Positions 8,307 through 18,503 of a stretch of 64,000 bases of DNA are shown piece after piece. Location of the stretch: positions 124,001 through 188,000 of the forward strand of contig NZ_BMCH01000003.1 in assembly GCF_014635085.1 (NCBI RefSeq), in the 5' to 3' direction. The translations under genes were made by a program, and so were the position numbers. The DNA comes from Asaia siamensis (GTDB taxonomy: Bacteria; Pseudomonadota; Alphaproteobacteria; Acetobacterales; Acetobacteraceae). The stretch's first letter is position 1. Every line of letters starts with the position of its first letter. The notes under the pieces were generated by a model. It did no database searches and had not been told where the DNA came from. It saw only the letters and a program-made list of their open reading frames with translations.

Positions 8307-9680
8307 ATGACAGAGATCCACGATATCGCGATTATCGGCGGAGGGGCGAGCGCCACCCTGCTTGCCTGGAATTTGCGCCAGCACCATGGCAGGTCCTGCA
8401 TCGTGATCGATCCCACCGACCAGCCAGCCCTCGGTCTGGCCTATGGCACACGCAGCGTCGAAAATCTGCTGAACGTCCCTGCCAGCGGCATGAGCGCGCT
8501 CGCGGATGAGCCGGGCCATTTTCTCGACTGGCTGAGACAGAAGATCGACCCGCAGATCGACTCACAGGCTTTCATTCCACGAGCCATTTACGGGCTCTAT
8601 CTGCAGGATCTGTTTCGTCAGGCGCGGCCGCTTCATCTGCGCGCACGGGTCACGAGGCTGACCTGTGACGCCGACAGCACGACACTGCATCTCGATGCCG
8701 GGAATTCCGGCGAAGGGCGTTGTCTGCGTGCGCGCCATGTCGTTCTGGCGCTTGGCCATTTTGCGCCCCCTCTCCTGCCCGGTATCCCGACAGAGCTGGC
8801 GGGCGGCGGACGCTATCATCATCAGGTCTGGGCGCAGAACGCCCTCGAGGCAATTGCACCGGAAGACCCGGTGCTGCTGATCGGAAGCGGACTGACCGCC
8901 ATCGACCAGATCATGCAGCTTCGGGCCGCAGGGCATAGCGGCAAGATAACGGTCATTTCGCGCCATGCCCGTTTTCCGCAGCGCCACGCCCCCGCGCCGG
9001 TTCTTTCAGCGCCTGTCATCGAACCCGGCCAGTGTGCACCGCGCTGCACCGCCTATCTGCATCGTCTCAATGCTGCGTTGAAACAGGGCATTCCCTGGCG
9101 CGCCTGTATCGACAGCCTGCGCCCGGTTACCAATGATCTCTGGGCCGCCCTGCCGCCTGACGAGCGGGCACGTTTTCGTCGCCACCTGCAAAGGCGCTGG
9201 GATGTCGTGCGCCATCGCATGGCCCCCCGCATCGCCGAAGCGCTCGATGCCGAGCTGGCAAACGGCACCCTTTCGCTGCGCGCAGGGCACCTGCAGAAAA
9301 TCACGAGCGTCGCAGACGGGTTATGCGTGACACTTCGCTGCGGTGCACAGCTCGATCACGTCACTGTCGCCCATGTGCTCAACTGCACCGGACCGAACCT
9401 GCGTTATGACAGGGTGGACTCACCGCTCCTGCGCGACCTGCTCGACAGAAAGCTGGCCCGCTCCGGTCAGGGCGGCATCGGACTGGACACAACGCGTGAC
9501 GGGCGGGTTATCGCGGCCGATGGTACGGCGCGGCTCCCGCTTCATACGTTGGGGCCTGCGCGACAGGGCACATTGTTCGAATCCATTGCCATTCCCGAGA
9601 TACGTGGTCAGGCCTATGATCTTGCCCTGACACTCGACGGGCTTCTGAACGAGGCCTCACCCCAGGATCTGTGCGCATGA
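8307..9680 (+). CDS. FAD/NAD(P)-binding oxidoreductase (NAD_binding_9 type)
   Basis: 457 residues. The N-terminus IHDIAIIGGGASATLLAWNL is a dinucleotide-binding Rossmann motif, followed by LGLAYGTRSVENLLNVPASGMS and PRAIYGLYLQDLF, characteristic of the FAD-NAD(P)-binding protein family; a second GSGLTAIDQIM nucleotide site lies near residue 195. Substrate is unknown. ATG at 8307 has GTGAGG at good spacing and is preferred over an ATG at 8295. The stop overlaps the next start (ATGA), so it is the first gene of a three-gene coupled operon ending in a LysR regulator. Confidence 0.85.
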   Translation: MTEIHDIAIIGGGASATLLAWNLRQHHGRSCIVIDPTDQPALGLAYGTRSVENLLNVPASGMSALADEPGHFLDWLRQKIDPQIDSQAFIPRAIYGLYLQDLFRQARPLHLRARVTRLTCDADSTTLHLDAGNSGEGRCLRARHVVLALGHFAPPLLPGIPTELAGGGRYHHQVWAQNALEAIAPEDPVLLIGSGLTAIDQIMQLRAAGHSGKITVISRHARFPQRHAPAPVLSAPVIEPGQCAPRCTAYLHRLNAALKQGIPWRACIDSLRPVTNDLWAALPPDERARFRRHLQRRWDVVRHRMAPRIAEALDAELANGTLSLRAGHLQKITSVADGLCVTLRCGAQLDHVTVAHVLNCTGPNLRYDRVDSPLLRDLLDRKLARSGQGGIGLDTTRDGRVIAADGTARLPLHTLGPARQGTLFESIAIPEIRGQAYDLALTLDGLLNEASPQDLCA

Positions 9681-10051
9681 TAAGCCGATATACCGATCAC
9701 GCTGCCAATGAGCGCACATTTCTTGCCTGGGTCCGCACGGCGCTTGCCATGGTGGCCATTGGCTGCATGCTGGCAAAATTCACCATCTTCCTTCGGCTGA
9801 TCAGTTCCGAGCATCCCGATGCCATGCCGGCCGGGTCGGGATCTTCTGCCTGGGTCGGGGTGCTGACGATCTGCGCCGGGCTGATGCTTCTGCCGGCAAG
9901 CTGGTGGCGTTTTCGCAAGGTGAAGGCCGCACTCTCTGCCGATGAGCCAAGAGAGATCGCCCTCAACGGGCTGGAAGGCCTGTTCTGCCTGCTTCTCTCC
10001 CTGCTGGTCGGCGCCATTCTGCTCTCGCTTCTCGGGGTTCTGCCCTCGTGA
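9677..10051 (+). CDS. DUF202 (YidH-like) small membrane protein
   Basis: 124 residues. The N-terminal ANERTFLAWVRTALAMVAIG is the DUF202 signature, followed by three predicted membrane helices (about residues 20-38, 58-78, 98-120). The role of the family is unknown. The ATG at 9677 overlaps the previous stop by four bases, and its own TGA overlaps the GTG start of the following LysR gene, so all three genes are translationally coupled. Confidence 0.88.
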   Translation: MISRYTDHAANERTFLAWVRTALAMVAIGCMLAKFTIFLRLISSEHPDAMPAGSGSSAWVGVLTICAGLMLLPASWWRFRKVKAALSADEPREIALNGLEGLFCLLLSLLVGAILLSLLGVLPS

Positions 10052-10938
10052 CCCTCGAGCAACTGCGTATCTTCATTGCCGTTGCCGAGCGGCAGCACAT
10101 GACGCGTGCTGCCGAAGCGCTCGCCCTGACGCAGTCGGCCGTAAGCCACGCCATCATGACGCTCGAAAACAGCTTCGGGCTGCGCCTGTTCGACCGGGTC
10201 GGTCGGCGCATTCTGCTGACAGATGCCGGTAAAATCTTTCTGCGAGAGGCACGCGCCGTACAGGCACGGGCCCTCGCCGCCCGCGCCTGTCTGGAAGATC
10301 TGGGCGGGCTGCGTGCAGGCAGGCTGCATGTCTGGGCCAGCCAGACATTGGCAAGCTACTGGTTGCCCGCGCGCCTCAACCGTTTTGCGGCACTCTATCC
10401 CGAAGTGACGCTGGGCATGACCATCAGCAATACGGAAGAGATCTGCGCTCAGATCAGCGCTGGCACCATAAGCTTTGGCCTGATCGAAGGGGCTCCCATT
10501 GGCCCGTCTGTTAGAACCGAAACCCTCGCACGCGACCAGCTTCTGCTTGTGGTGGGCCCCGATCACCCCTGGGCGGAATCCCCACCCGAAATATCGGCAC
10601 TCGACCAGACGCCCTGGGTGCTGCGTGAGAAAGGCTCAGGCACCAGGGCGAGCTTCGAGAACGCCCTGCAGGGCTGGGGCCTTACCACGGACCGCCTTGA
10701 TATCGTCATGGAGCTGCCCTCCAACGAGGCCATCGCCACCATGGTCAGCACTGGCCGCGCCGCCACAGTGCTTTCGGCGAGCGTGGTTTCAGGATTGATC
10801 GAGAACGGGCTGCTCTGCTCCGTTTCCATGCCCTTTCCGGATCGGCATTTTGCCTTCGCCTGCGGCGCGCGCAGTTTGTCACCGGCAGAGCAGGCTTTCT
10901 GCACGCTTCTGCGCGGTGACGCATCGCGTACCCCCTGA
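10048..10938 (+). CDS. LysR-type transcriptional regulator, last gene of operon
   Basis: 296 residues. The helix-turn-helix is evident (LEQLRIFIAVAERQHMTRAA, then LTQSAVSHAIMTLE), followed by a substrate-binding-like domain with LLLVVGPDHPW, resembling the CysL/CbbR-type branch. The GTG start at 10048 overlaps the DUF202 stop (GTGA). LysR genes are usually divergent from their targets; here the gene is at the end of the operon it may control, so autoregulation through the palindrome at 8237-8259 is plausible but unproven. Confidence 0.92.
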   Translation: MTLEQLRIFIAVAERQHMTRAAEALALTQSAVSHAIMTLENSFGLRLFDRVGRRILLTDAGKIFLREARAVQARALAARACLEDLGGLRAGRLHVWASQTLASYWLPARLNRFAALYPEVTLGMTISNTEEICAQISAGTISFGLIEGAPIGPSVRTETLARDQLLLVVGPDHPWAESPPEISALDQTPWVLREKGSGTRASFENALQGWGLTTDRLDIVMELPSNEAIATMVSTGRAATVLSASVVSGLIENGLLCSVSMPFPDRHFAFACGARSLSPAEQAFCTLLRGDASRTP

Positions 10939-10943
10939 AACGC

Positions 10944-11330
10944 TCAGGCCAGCCAGACGAGACGGACGCGACGATGGGGCTGGGCTAGCACTACGGCATT
11001 CTGTCCGAAGAGGCGCGCCAGAACTCGCGCTTTGGGGAGTGGACAGGCCACCGCGAAAAAGGGCTCAGACCACGCGTGCCAGCTGCCTTGACCACGCCAT
11101 GAAGGGGCTCGACCCAGTCGTGCCCGCAATTGCCGCATGAGACGGATATTGACCCCATCGGGCAGGCGCTGCCCACTGGGGTTGCAGGCGCCAATCAGAA
11201 CGAGGCTTCTGGCGTCAAAGGGCCAGTCTGATGGCCGTCGCCCGATATGAAGGACAACCGGGCCGATGGCATAGTGGGTGCGATGATAGGCTGCTCTGGC
11301 AGCCTGGGTCGGCGGCCTGACGCGGCTCAT
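10944..11330 (-). CDS. DUF3293 domain-containing protein
   Basis: 128 residues, covering the whole small domain. The segment LVLIGACNPSGQRLPDGVN followed by R-x-LRARLG and a later WSEPFFAV, with a hydrophobic tail NAVVLAQP, matches the DUF3293 pattern (hydrophobic strand, A-x-NP, conserved N, later acidic strand). Function is unknown. It converges on the LysR gene with 5 bases between stops and lies 12 bases upstream of the rodA end on the same strand orientation. Confidence 0.75.
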   Translation of the reverse strand: MSRVRPPTQAARAAYHRTHYAIGPVVLHIGRRPSDWPFDARSLVLIGACNPSGQRLPDGVNIRLMRQLRARLGRAPSWRGQGSWHAWSEPFFAVACPLPKARVLARLFGQNAVVLAQPHRRVRLVWLA

Positions 11331-11342
11331 CCTGATGCCGGA

Positions 11343-12497
11343 TCAGTGATCGTCACGCGCTGCTGGCAGATCGCGATCATTGCGATGCACCCAGGAGGAG
11401 AGCAGCAGACCAAAACCGAACATCATGGTCAGCATGGCCGACCCGCCATAGGAAATGAGCGGCAGCGGCACGCCACCGACCGGGATCACCCCCATGACCA
11501 TGGAAAGATTGACCGCACAGTAGAGGAAGAAATCGACCGAAATGCCGAGGGCGAGAAGCCGACCGAACTGGTTGCGGCTGCGCATGGACATGAGCATGCC
11601 GCCCACGACCAGCAAGGCCAGAAGCCCTATAACCGAAACCGCGCCTGCATATCCCCATTCCTCACCGATCATGGTGAAAATGAAGTCGGTCTGCTTCTCA
11701 GGCAGGAAGTTCAGCTGGCCCTGCGTTCCACGCAGATATCCCTCACCCCACATCCCGCCCGAGCCGAGGGCGATCTTGGACTGGATGATGTTATACCCCG
11801 CCCCCAGCGGGTCATGCTCGGGATGCAGAAAAGTGTCGATGCGCGCTTTCTGGTAGTCATGCAGATGGGCGTAGATGAACTTGCCCAGAAAGGGCACGGG
11901 GGCGACAAGCAGGGCGATCTGCCACAGACGCATACCGGCAGCGAAGAACATCGTCGCGCCGATCAGACCGATAATGACCGCCGTGCCGAGATTGGGTTCT
12001 TTCAGCACAAGCCCGACAGGAAGGAGCGTCAGCAAGGCTGGCGGTATCAGGCGCAGCGGATTGCCCATGCGCTTGTTGTCGATACGATGAAACCAGCTTG
12101 CCAGCGCCAGTACCAGCGCGATCTTGGCAAATTCGGAGGGCTGGAACTGCAACCCGGCCAGATTGATCCAGCGTTCGGCCCCCTTGCCCACATGGCCCAT
12201 ATGCAGAACCAATGCGAGCAATATGACGGCCACCAGATAGACCGGGATGGAAAGAAGCCGCAGCAGGCGCGGGCTGGTAAGGGCCACGGTGATCATCATC
12301 ACCAGACCGAAACCGAAGCGCACCATCTGCGGGCGGGCAAAGGGTTTGGCTGAGCCACCACCAGCAGAGTAGAGCGCGAGATAGCCCACACCAGCCAGAA
12401 CGCAGATCAGCAGAACATAGAGCCAGTTGATCTGAAGCAGCTTGCCCAAGAGCCGGAAACTCGGCTCAGGGCGCCAGAGGCGTTTTTGCCAGTTCAC
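11343..12497 (-). CDS. rodA: Rod shape-determining peptidoglycan glycosyltransferase RodA
   Basis: 384 residues with about ten membrane helices, a SEDS-family lipid II polymerase working with PBP2 in the elongasome. Conserved segments include WINLAGLQFQPSEFAKIALV, PNLGTAVIIG, KQTDFIFTMIGEEWGYAGA and GVPLPLISYGGSAMLT. The start is GTG at 12497, overlapping the mrdA stop by one base (TAGTG), so the pair is translationally coupled. It is the last gene of the mreB-mreC-mreD-mrdA-rodA cluster. Confidence 0.97.
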   Translation of the reverse strand: MNWQKRLWRPEPSFRLLGKLLQINWLYVLLICVLAGVGYLALYSAGGGSAKPFARPQMVRFGFGLVMMITVALTSPRLLRLLSIPVYLVAVILLALVLHMGHVGKGAERWINLAGLQFQPSEFAKIALVLALASWFHRIDNKRMGNPLRLIPPALLTLLPVGLVLKEPNLGTAVIIGLIGATMFFAAGMRLWQIALLVAPVPFLGKFIYAHLHDYQKARIDTFLHPEHDPLGAGYNIIQSKIALGSGGMWGEGYLRGTQGQLNFLPEKQTDFIFTMIGEEWGYAGAVSVIGLLALLVVGGMLMSMRSRNQFGRLLALGISVDFFLYCAVNLSMVMGVIPVGGVPLPLISYGGSAMLTMMFGFGLLLSSWVHRNDRDLPAARDDH

Positions 12498-14419
12498 TAT
12501 TCGGCGTCCGCGACAGCCTGACCGGGGGCGTGGTCATGATTGACCGGGTCGCGCAAAAGCGTGTCCGTCATGATATCGCGTGCCAGAGGGGCCGCAGCAT
12601 CGGCACCGCCATTGCCATGCTCGATGACCACCGCAATCGCATAGCGCGGCGCATCATAGGGCGCAAAGCAGATGAAAAGCGCGTGGGGGCGCTCTTCCCA
12701 GGGCAGGTTCATCGAGTTGAAGTGACCGCTCTCACGCAGGGCGCGTGAAACGCGTCGCACCTGGGCAGAGCCCGTCTTGCCCGCCATGGCGACATCGGGA
12801 ATGCTCAGCTTTGCCTTTGGCGCCGTACCACGTGGCGCGTTGACCACGTCAAACATGCCCTGACGGATGACGGCAAGATGCGCATCCGGGATGTCGAGCG
12901 CCGGTGCGGCATCAAGCGGCGTATGCTCGGAATCATGCTCGTTGATCTTCCGCACCAGATGCGGCGCGACGTTACGACCAGAGGCGATGCGCGACACATA
13001 GGTGGCAAGCTCGAGTGGCGTGACTTGAACGAAGCCCTGACCGATACCGGCATTGACCGTATCACCGCCATTCCAGTGAAAGCCGTGTTTCTGACGCCAT
13101 TCGGGCGTGGGGATGACACCGGCGCGAGTATGGGGCAGCTCGATATCCAGCTTGGTGCCGAGACCAAAGCCGTTGGCCATGGCCTTGATGGGCTCCATGC
13201 CGATCTTGCGCGCCGCTAGATAGAAATAGACGTCGCAGCTATACATGAGCGCCTGCTGCATGGTGATGCTGCCATGCCCCCAGCGCGACCAGCAATGGAA
13301 ACGCACACCGCCCATGTCATAATAGCCGGGGCAGGTAAAGCGGTCCTGTGAGCTGACAAGACCGGATTGCAGCGCGGCCAGCGCCACGGCAGGCTTGAAG
13401 GTCGAGCCCGGTGGGTAGACACCTGCAACCGTCTTGTTGATGAGCGGCGTGCGGACGTTATTGGTCCACTCGATCCACTGGGCGTGGCTCACACCTGAGT
13501 CGAACAGGGACGGATCGAAAGACGGCGTGCTGACCATGGCCAGCACCTCGCCATTGCGGCAATCCATCACCACGACGCTCGCCGCCTGGTCGCCAATGCG
13601 ATTGAGCACCATCTGCTGCAGACCGGCATCGATGGTCAGAACAACCTCGTCGCCCTGCTGGCCGTCGACGCGATCCATCTCGCCCATGACGCGGCCCTTG
13701 GAATTGACTTCCATCTCGACCGAGCCCGGTTCGCCACGCAGCAGCAGATCCTGGGTCTGCTCGATGCCGGCGCGGCCGGCGCGCATGCCGGGCAATGCCA
13801 TCATGGGCGTCGAGGCGACATCGCGTTCATTGGGGGGCGCGACATACCCGACGATATGGGCCAGTTGCGGCCCATAGGGGTAAAGTCGCGTCGTGCCGAC
13901 ATCGATGAGCACACCGGGCAGGCTCGGCGCGTTCAATTCGATACGCGCCATGTCATCCCAACTCAGGAAGTCCTTCAGGGCAACGGGCACATATTTGCGT
14001 ATATGACGCAGATCACGCTCGATACGGGCCTGATCGCGCTCATCGAGCGCGATGATCTGGCCGAAACGCGCGATGGTCGCATGGATATCGGTCGTCTCCT
14101 CGGGCATGAGGAGGGCGCGCCAGTTTACCTTGTTACCCGCAAGCTGCAGGCCAAAACGATCGACAATCTGGCCGCGAGCAGGCGCCAGAAGACGCTTGCT
14201 CGTGCGGTTTCGGGCCGCGAGATCGCGTAGATGATCGCCTTCATGTACCTGAAGATCGTAGAGCTTCTTGCCCAGCACACCGAGCACGCCCGCCTGGGTG
14301 GCCAGCACCAGCAGCGCACGGCGGGTAAAGACACCGCGTGAGGGCTTTACCTCTTCGCGCTTGGCCCGCAGGCGAGACGGATTACGGGACCGGGAGGATT
14401 TGTCGCGTCGGAACTTCAT
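12497..14419 (-). CDS. mrdA: Penicillin-binding protein 2 (transpeptidase)
   Basis: 640 residues from the ATG at 14419 (MKFRRDKSS); an ATG at 14440 is also in frame. After a basic cytoplasmic tail a single membrane anchor (about RALLVLATQAGVLGVLG) leads to the PBP dimerisation domain (RGQIVDRFG) and the transpeptidase domain with all three catalytic motifs: STFK in GVYPPGSTFKP (Ser near 339), SCD in MYSCDVYFY, and KTG in MAGKTGSAQV. It crosslinks peptidoglycan during elongation, partnered with RodA downstream. All active-site residues are present. Confidence 0.97.
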   Translation of the reverse strand: MKFRRDKSSRSRNPSRLRAKREEVKPSRGVFTRRALLVLATQAGVLGVLGKKLYDLQVHEGDHLRDLAARNRTSKRLLAPARGQIVDRFGLQLAGNKVNWRALLMPEETTDIHATIARFGQIIALDERDQARIERDLRHIRKYVPVALKDFLSWDDMARIELNAPSLPGVLIDVGTTRLYPYGPQLAHIVGYVAPPNERDVASTPMMALPGMRAGRAGIEQTQDLLLRGEPGSVEMEVNSKGRVMGEMDRVDGQQGDEVVLTIDAGLQQMVLNRIGDQAASVVVMDCRNGEVLAMVSTPSFDPSLFDSGVSHAQWIEWTNNVRTPLINKTVAGVYPPGSTFKPAVALAALQSGLVSSQDRFTCPGYYDMGGVRFHCWSRWGHGSITMQQALMYSCDVYFYLAARKIGMEPIKAMANGFGLGTKLDIELPHTRAGVIPTPEWRQKHGFHWNGGDTVNAGIGQGFVQVTPLELATYVSRIASGRNVAPHLVRKINEHDSEHTPLDAAPALDIPDAHLAVIRQGMFDVVNAPRGTAPKAKLSIPDVAMAGKTGSAQVRRVSRALRESGHFNSMNLPWEERPHALFICFAPYDAPRYAIAVVIEHGNGGADAAAPLARDIMTDTLLRDPVNHDHAPGQAVADAE

Positions 14420-14530
14420 TGCGCGATGACAATCCCGCATCGCATTCCGGCCATGGCGACGCGTTCGCCTGTCGGGCGTCCATCAGGAAGCGCTGCGCTG
14501 CGACGGAACATCATGCTCAAAACCGGGCCT

Positions 14531-15097
14531 TCAGGCTTGTTCAGGGTCTGCCACCGTGCGACGCGCCCAGGCAAACAGGGCGCTCAATGTCGGATAGATA
14601 CCAATTGTCACCGCTGCCTGAAAGAGACTCGGCACCGGAGACATCATTGCCAACGTCCCGATACACGCGATGATCCATCCAAACAACGACAAAACAAGGG
14701 CGAGCCCACCCAACAGAGCCCAGCCGAACAGGAAGCTGATACGGCTGAGCCCGTAGCGCCACAGATGCGCCACGCCATGAAAAACGAGTAACGAAAACAC
14801 AAACACACCCGGAGGCCCAAAGCTCAGCACCTCACAGACCAGCCCCACGCAGAAGGTCATGAGCGGCGTCATGGATTGCGGCCTGTGCGCCGACCAGAAG
14901 AAGACCGTACTCGCCGCGATACCAAAACACAGCTCGTTCTGCCCCGGAATACCAAGCCCCGCCGAGAGAACAAGCGCGCAGAACACGATGAACAAGGAAG
15001 GCAGCAGCGCCCGCATGAGCTGGTCGATACGGCGACGCAGGGTCGGGCGTGGCGCGATGCCGGGGTGGATCTCGGGGGCGTGGCGATGGCCAACCAT
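14531..15097 (-). CDS. mreD: Rod shape-determining protein MreD
   Basis: 188 residues with five to six hydrophobic helices and a positively charged N-terminal extension, the usual MreD layout. The segment LCEVLSFGPPGVFVF-like (here CEVLSFGPPGVFVFSLL) resembles the conserved MreD loop. It is an inner-membrane elongasome component. The start at 15097 lies 3 bases after the mreC stop, so the genes are tightly linked, and mrdA begins about 110 bases downstream. Confidence 0.88.
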   Translation of the reverse strand: MVGHRHAPEIHPGIAPRPTLRRRIDQLMRALLPSLFIVFCALVLSAGLGIPGQNELCFGIAASTVFFWSAHRPQSMTPLMTFCVGLVCEVLSFGPPGVFVFSLLVFHGVAHLWRYGLSRISFLFGWALLGGLALVLSLFGWIIACIGTLAMMSPVPSLFQAAVTIGIYPTLSALFAWARRTVADPEQA

Positions 15098-15100
15098 GGT

Positions 15101-16045
15101 CTAGCCCTGCCCTTTCGTCGGTTTCTGGAACGGCACGAAAGGCAGTTCGGGGGCAACCGGCATGGGCGGCATCAATCTGACGCGACCCGGCGCCTCGGGG
15201 CCAGCGTGATCGGCACTCATATAATTGAACACCCGGATGATGTCGGGATGATCGAGCGAGGCCTCAGGCACCACCACAGGCGTACCGGGGCGCAGATAAT
15301 GCACCGTACCCACGACCAGCCCGCCCGGCATACCGGCAAATGCGCCGTGCTCATGCCCGTCAGGCGCAGGCTGCTCGCCCGTAACCACGCGCTCACCCTC
15401 CACTGGCCGATTATCCTGGGCGTAATAGATCAGCCTCGGATAGGGCGAGCCGTCACCCGCCATGATGGCATTGCCACGCGAAGCGGTGAGCATGACCGGA
15501 ATACGGCTCGCATCGTCATTGATCATCAGGATACGCACTGTGCGCGCGCCTGTCTCCGTCACGCGGCCAAGCAGGCCTGACGCGTCAAGCGCAACGTCAC
15601 CCGGTACGATATTATGGTTCTCGCCCACCGCCAGAAGAACGGAGCGCCCATACAACCCGCCTGCATCGCGCAGTGCATGGCCGCTGACAAAATTCGGGGC
15701 GTTATCGGGAATCCAGTGCAGGCTCGCCTTGAGCTGGGCATTTTCGTCAGCCAGCGCGACCGCCACATTATACCAACGACGCAGCTTCTGGTTTTCGGCC
15801 CGCAGCCGTGCATTTTCACCGGCAATATCGGTCAGCCCCGTGACGGTCTGGCGCAGATGCGCAAAAGCCGTCTCTGGGGCTGTCAGGAGCTGATAGGCTG
15901 GTGTTAGGCCGTCAGCCAGCCTCATGCGCAGGGAGTCGACGGCCTGACGACGGGTCAGACCGAGCATGATCAGGCCGATTGCCAGAACGAAGAAGAACGG
16001 CAGCATCAGCTTTGCGAGTGCGTGTCGCCCCTGAATCGACAGCAT
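15101..16045 (-). CDS. mreC: Rod shape-determining protein MreC
   Basis: 314 residues. An N-terminal membrane helix (PFFFVLAIGLIMLGL) is followed by a coiled-coil stretch (about residues 60-105, ENARLRAENQKLRRW) and a beta-rich periplasmic region with GLLGRVTETG and VVTG, typical of MreC. It scaffolds PBP2 and RodA. It lies 21 bases after mreB and directly before mreD. The C-terminal tail is Pro-rich. Confidence 0.95.
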   Translation of the reverse strand: MLSIQGRHALAKLMLPFFFVLAIGLIMLGLTRRQAVDSLRMRLADGLTPAYQLLTAPETAFAHLRQTVTGLTDIAGENARLRAENQKLRRWYNVAVALADENAQLKASLHWIPDNAPNFVSGHALRDAGGLYGRSVLLAVGENHNIVPGDVALDASGLLGRVTETGARTVRILMINDDASRIPVMLTASRGNAIMAGDGSPYPRLIYYAQDNRPVEGERVVTGEQPAPDGHEHGAFAGMPGGLVVGTVHYLRPGTPVVVPEASLDHPDIIRVFNYMSADHAGPEAPGRVRLMPPMPVAPELPFVPFQKPTKGQG

Positions 16046-16066
16046 CGACCGGATGCTCCCTGGTTA

Positions 16067-17113
<1,047 letters not shown>

Positions 17114-17522
17114 TCAAGCCTCCTGGCCGAAAGATGTGCGCGCACGGGTCGCATTCCGCCCCGTCCTGCGCGATGGCACCCCCGGAAAGATTTCAGGGAA
17201 CCACATGACAGATGGGAGCATGACGCGAGATATTCTGGCGGAGGGATTACCGGGGCCGCGATTGGGGGGCAAGTCCCGATCAGGAGAAATTGCAGTTTAA
17301 TGACCAAAAATGCCCCGCGCGGAAGCATGCGTCACGCCGGGGTGAAGCGCGGTTACTTTTAGTTACAAACCATCCTAAACTGGCCATGGTCGCGCCACGC
17401 TTCGAACGCGGCCCGGCAGGAATGATCTCCCCAAGCTGATCACGAGGCAGTGGCGACAGGAAACTCGCGAAATACCGCCCCGTTGAGCCAGAGTAGAATG
17501 AATTTTTAGGATAGTAGACATC
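17114..17522. other. Divergent promoter region between mreB and lipoprotein pair
   Basis: 409 bases without a credible gene; it should hold the leftward mre operon promoter and the rightward lipoprotein promoter. GGTTAC at 17350 and the nearby GTTAC give a small repeat before the lipoprotein gene. No canonical promoter is certain. Confidence 0.4.
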
Positions 17523-17792
17523 ATGACCAAGCGTGCATTCATCCTTCGTCCGCGCAATTTCGCAGCACTTGCGGCCTGCGTTGGCATGCTGGGGCTGAGC
17601 GCCTGTGGCAATCCGTATGACCCCGGCGCACGTGCTGGCTCGGGTGCGCTGATCGGCGCAGGTGGCGGCGCTGCTATCGGTGCTCTGGCCGGTGGCGGTC
17701 GTGGCGCCGCCATTGGGGCCCTTGCCGGTGGTGCACTCGGTGCAGCCGGTGGCGCCGCAACCACGCCCAACCGCCCGCGTTCCGGCTACTGA
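17523..17792 (+). CDS. Glycine-zipper (YMGG-like) lipoprotein, short paralog
   Basis: 89 residues. A basic N-terminus and hydrophobic stretch end in the lipobox LSAC, so lipidation at Cys (about residue 29) is expected. The mature part holds repeated G-x-x-x-G units (GSGALIGAGGGAAIGALAGG), a glycine zipper thought to pack membrane helices. It is a near duplicate of the next gene and is identical to it over CG-x-PYDPGARAGSGALIG. Likely an outer-membrane or periplasmic-face lipoprotein of unknown role. Confidence 0.8.
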   Translation: MTKRAFILRPRNFAALAACVGMLGLSACGNPYDPGARAGSGALIGAGGGAAIGALAGGGRGAAIGALAGGALGAAGGAATTPNRPRSGY

Positions 17793-17816
17793 TCTGTTAG
17801 AGCCTACGAGACCACG

Positions 17817-18272
17817 ATGAGCGCACCCTCCCTTTTCTCTCCTGCACCCATACGGCGCCTTGCCGCCGGAGCCAGCCTCTGCGGGCTGTGCCTCATGCTG
17901 AATGGCTGTGGCAGTCCCTACGATCCGGGCGCACGCGCCGGTTCCGGGGCGTTGATCGGCGGTGGTGCCGGTGCCGCGATCGGTGCGGTGGCTGGCGGAG
18001 GGCGTGGTGCCGCCATCGGCGCGCTGGCGGGCGGATTGCTCGGTGCGGCAGGTGGTGCCGCCACAACGCCGAACCGCCCGAGCGGGCAGAGCAGCTACTA
18101 TAATCAGGGCGGTTATTATAATCAGGCACCCCAGCAGGCCTACCCGCAGCAATATCCAACCGGCTACGCCCAGCCTGCCTATCCTGCCCAACAGGCTTAT
18201 CCCCAGCAGGCGTACCCGCAGCAGACCTACCCGACCCAGCAGGGTTATCAGGGCTATCAGAACGGTTACTGA
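17817..18272 (+). CDS. Glycine-zipper lipoprotein with Tyr/Gln/Pro-rich repeat tail
   Basis: 151 residues. The signal peptide ends in a lipobox (LMLNGC), and the first mature 60 residues closely match the upstream paralog, including the glycine zipper and AATTPNRP. It then adds about 55 residues made of Y, Q, A and P with repeated QAYPQ units, absent from the first gene. The pair arose by tandem duplication, 24 bases apart, and is probably co-transcribed, ending at the strong terminator at 18382. Low-complexity tails like this often bind wall or surface polymers (inference). Confidence 0.8.
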   Translation: MSAPSLFSPAPIRRLAAGASLCGLCLMLNGCGSPYDPGARAGSGALIGGGAGAAIGAVAGGGRGAAIGALAGGLLGAAGGAATTPNRPSGQSSYYNQGGYYNQAPQQAYPQQYPTGYAQPAYPAQQAYPQQAYPQQTYPTQQGYQGYQNGY

Positions 18273-18381
18273 CCCCTCCTGCCACCTGACCGGAGCCCGA
18301 CGCGGGAGAACTGACGCTTTTACCGCAGCAGGCGCCTTCGGGGTGGCGAAATTTTTGGGCCAGAAACCGCTTAAATCCAAT

Positions 18382-18422
18382 AAAAAACCTCCCGCCGTCT
18401 CTGACGGTCGGGAGGTTTTTTA
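18382..18422. terminator. Bidirectional rho-independent terminator
   Basis: AAAAAACCTCCCG pairs with CGGGAGGTTTTTT, extended inside by CCGTC and GACGG around a TCT loop, with A and T runs on both sides. It separates the rightward lipoprotein genes from leftward leuA and can serve both. Confidence 0.92.
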
Positions 18423-18503
18423 TAACTATAGAATACTTTGACGATCAGCCTGAAGCGGCGCGCCGAAGTCACACAGCGCGCCTGTTCAGCCCTCCGCGAG
18501 TGA

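Noticed and set aside
11247-12353. A 368-codon plus-strand frame opposite rodA.
   Set aside because: RodA on the minus strand has clear SEDS motifs and couples to mrdA; the plus frame is rich in His, Gln and Asp with no domain, typical of a GC-rich antisense frame.
17280-18380. A long minus-strand frame (366 codons) opposite the two glycine-zipper lipoprotein genes.
   Set aside because: It is the complement of repetitive Gly/Ala and Tyr/Gln/Pro codons, and the plus-strand genes have signal peptides and lipoboxes; similar long antisense frames occur opposite rne (21607-23322) and mannitol dehydrogenase (59762-61135).
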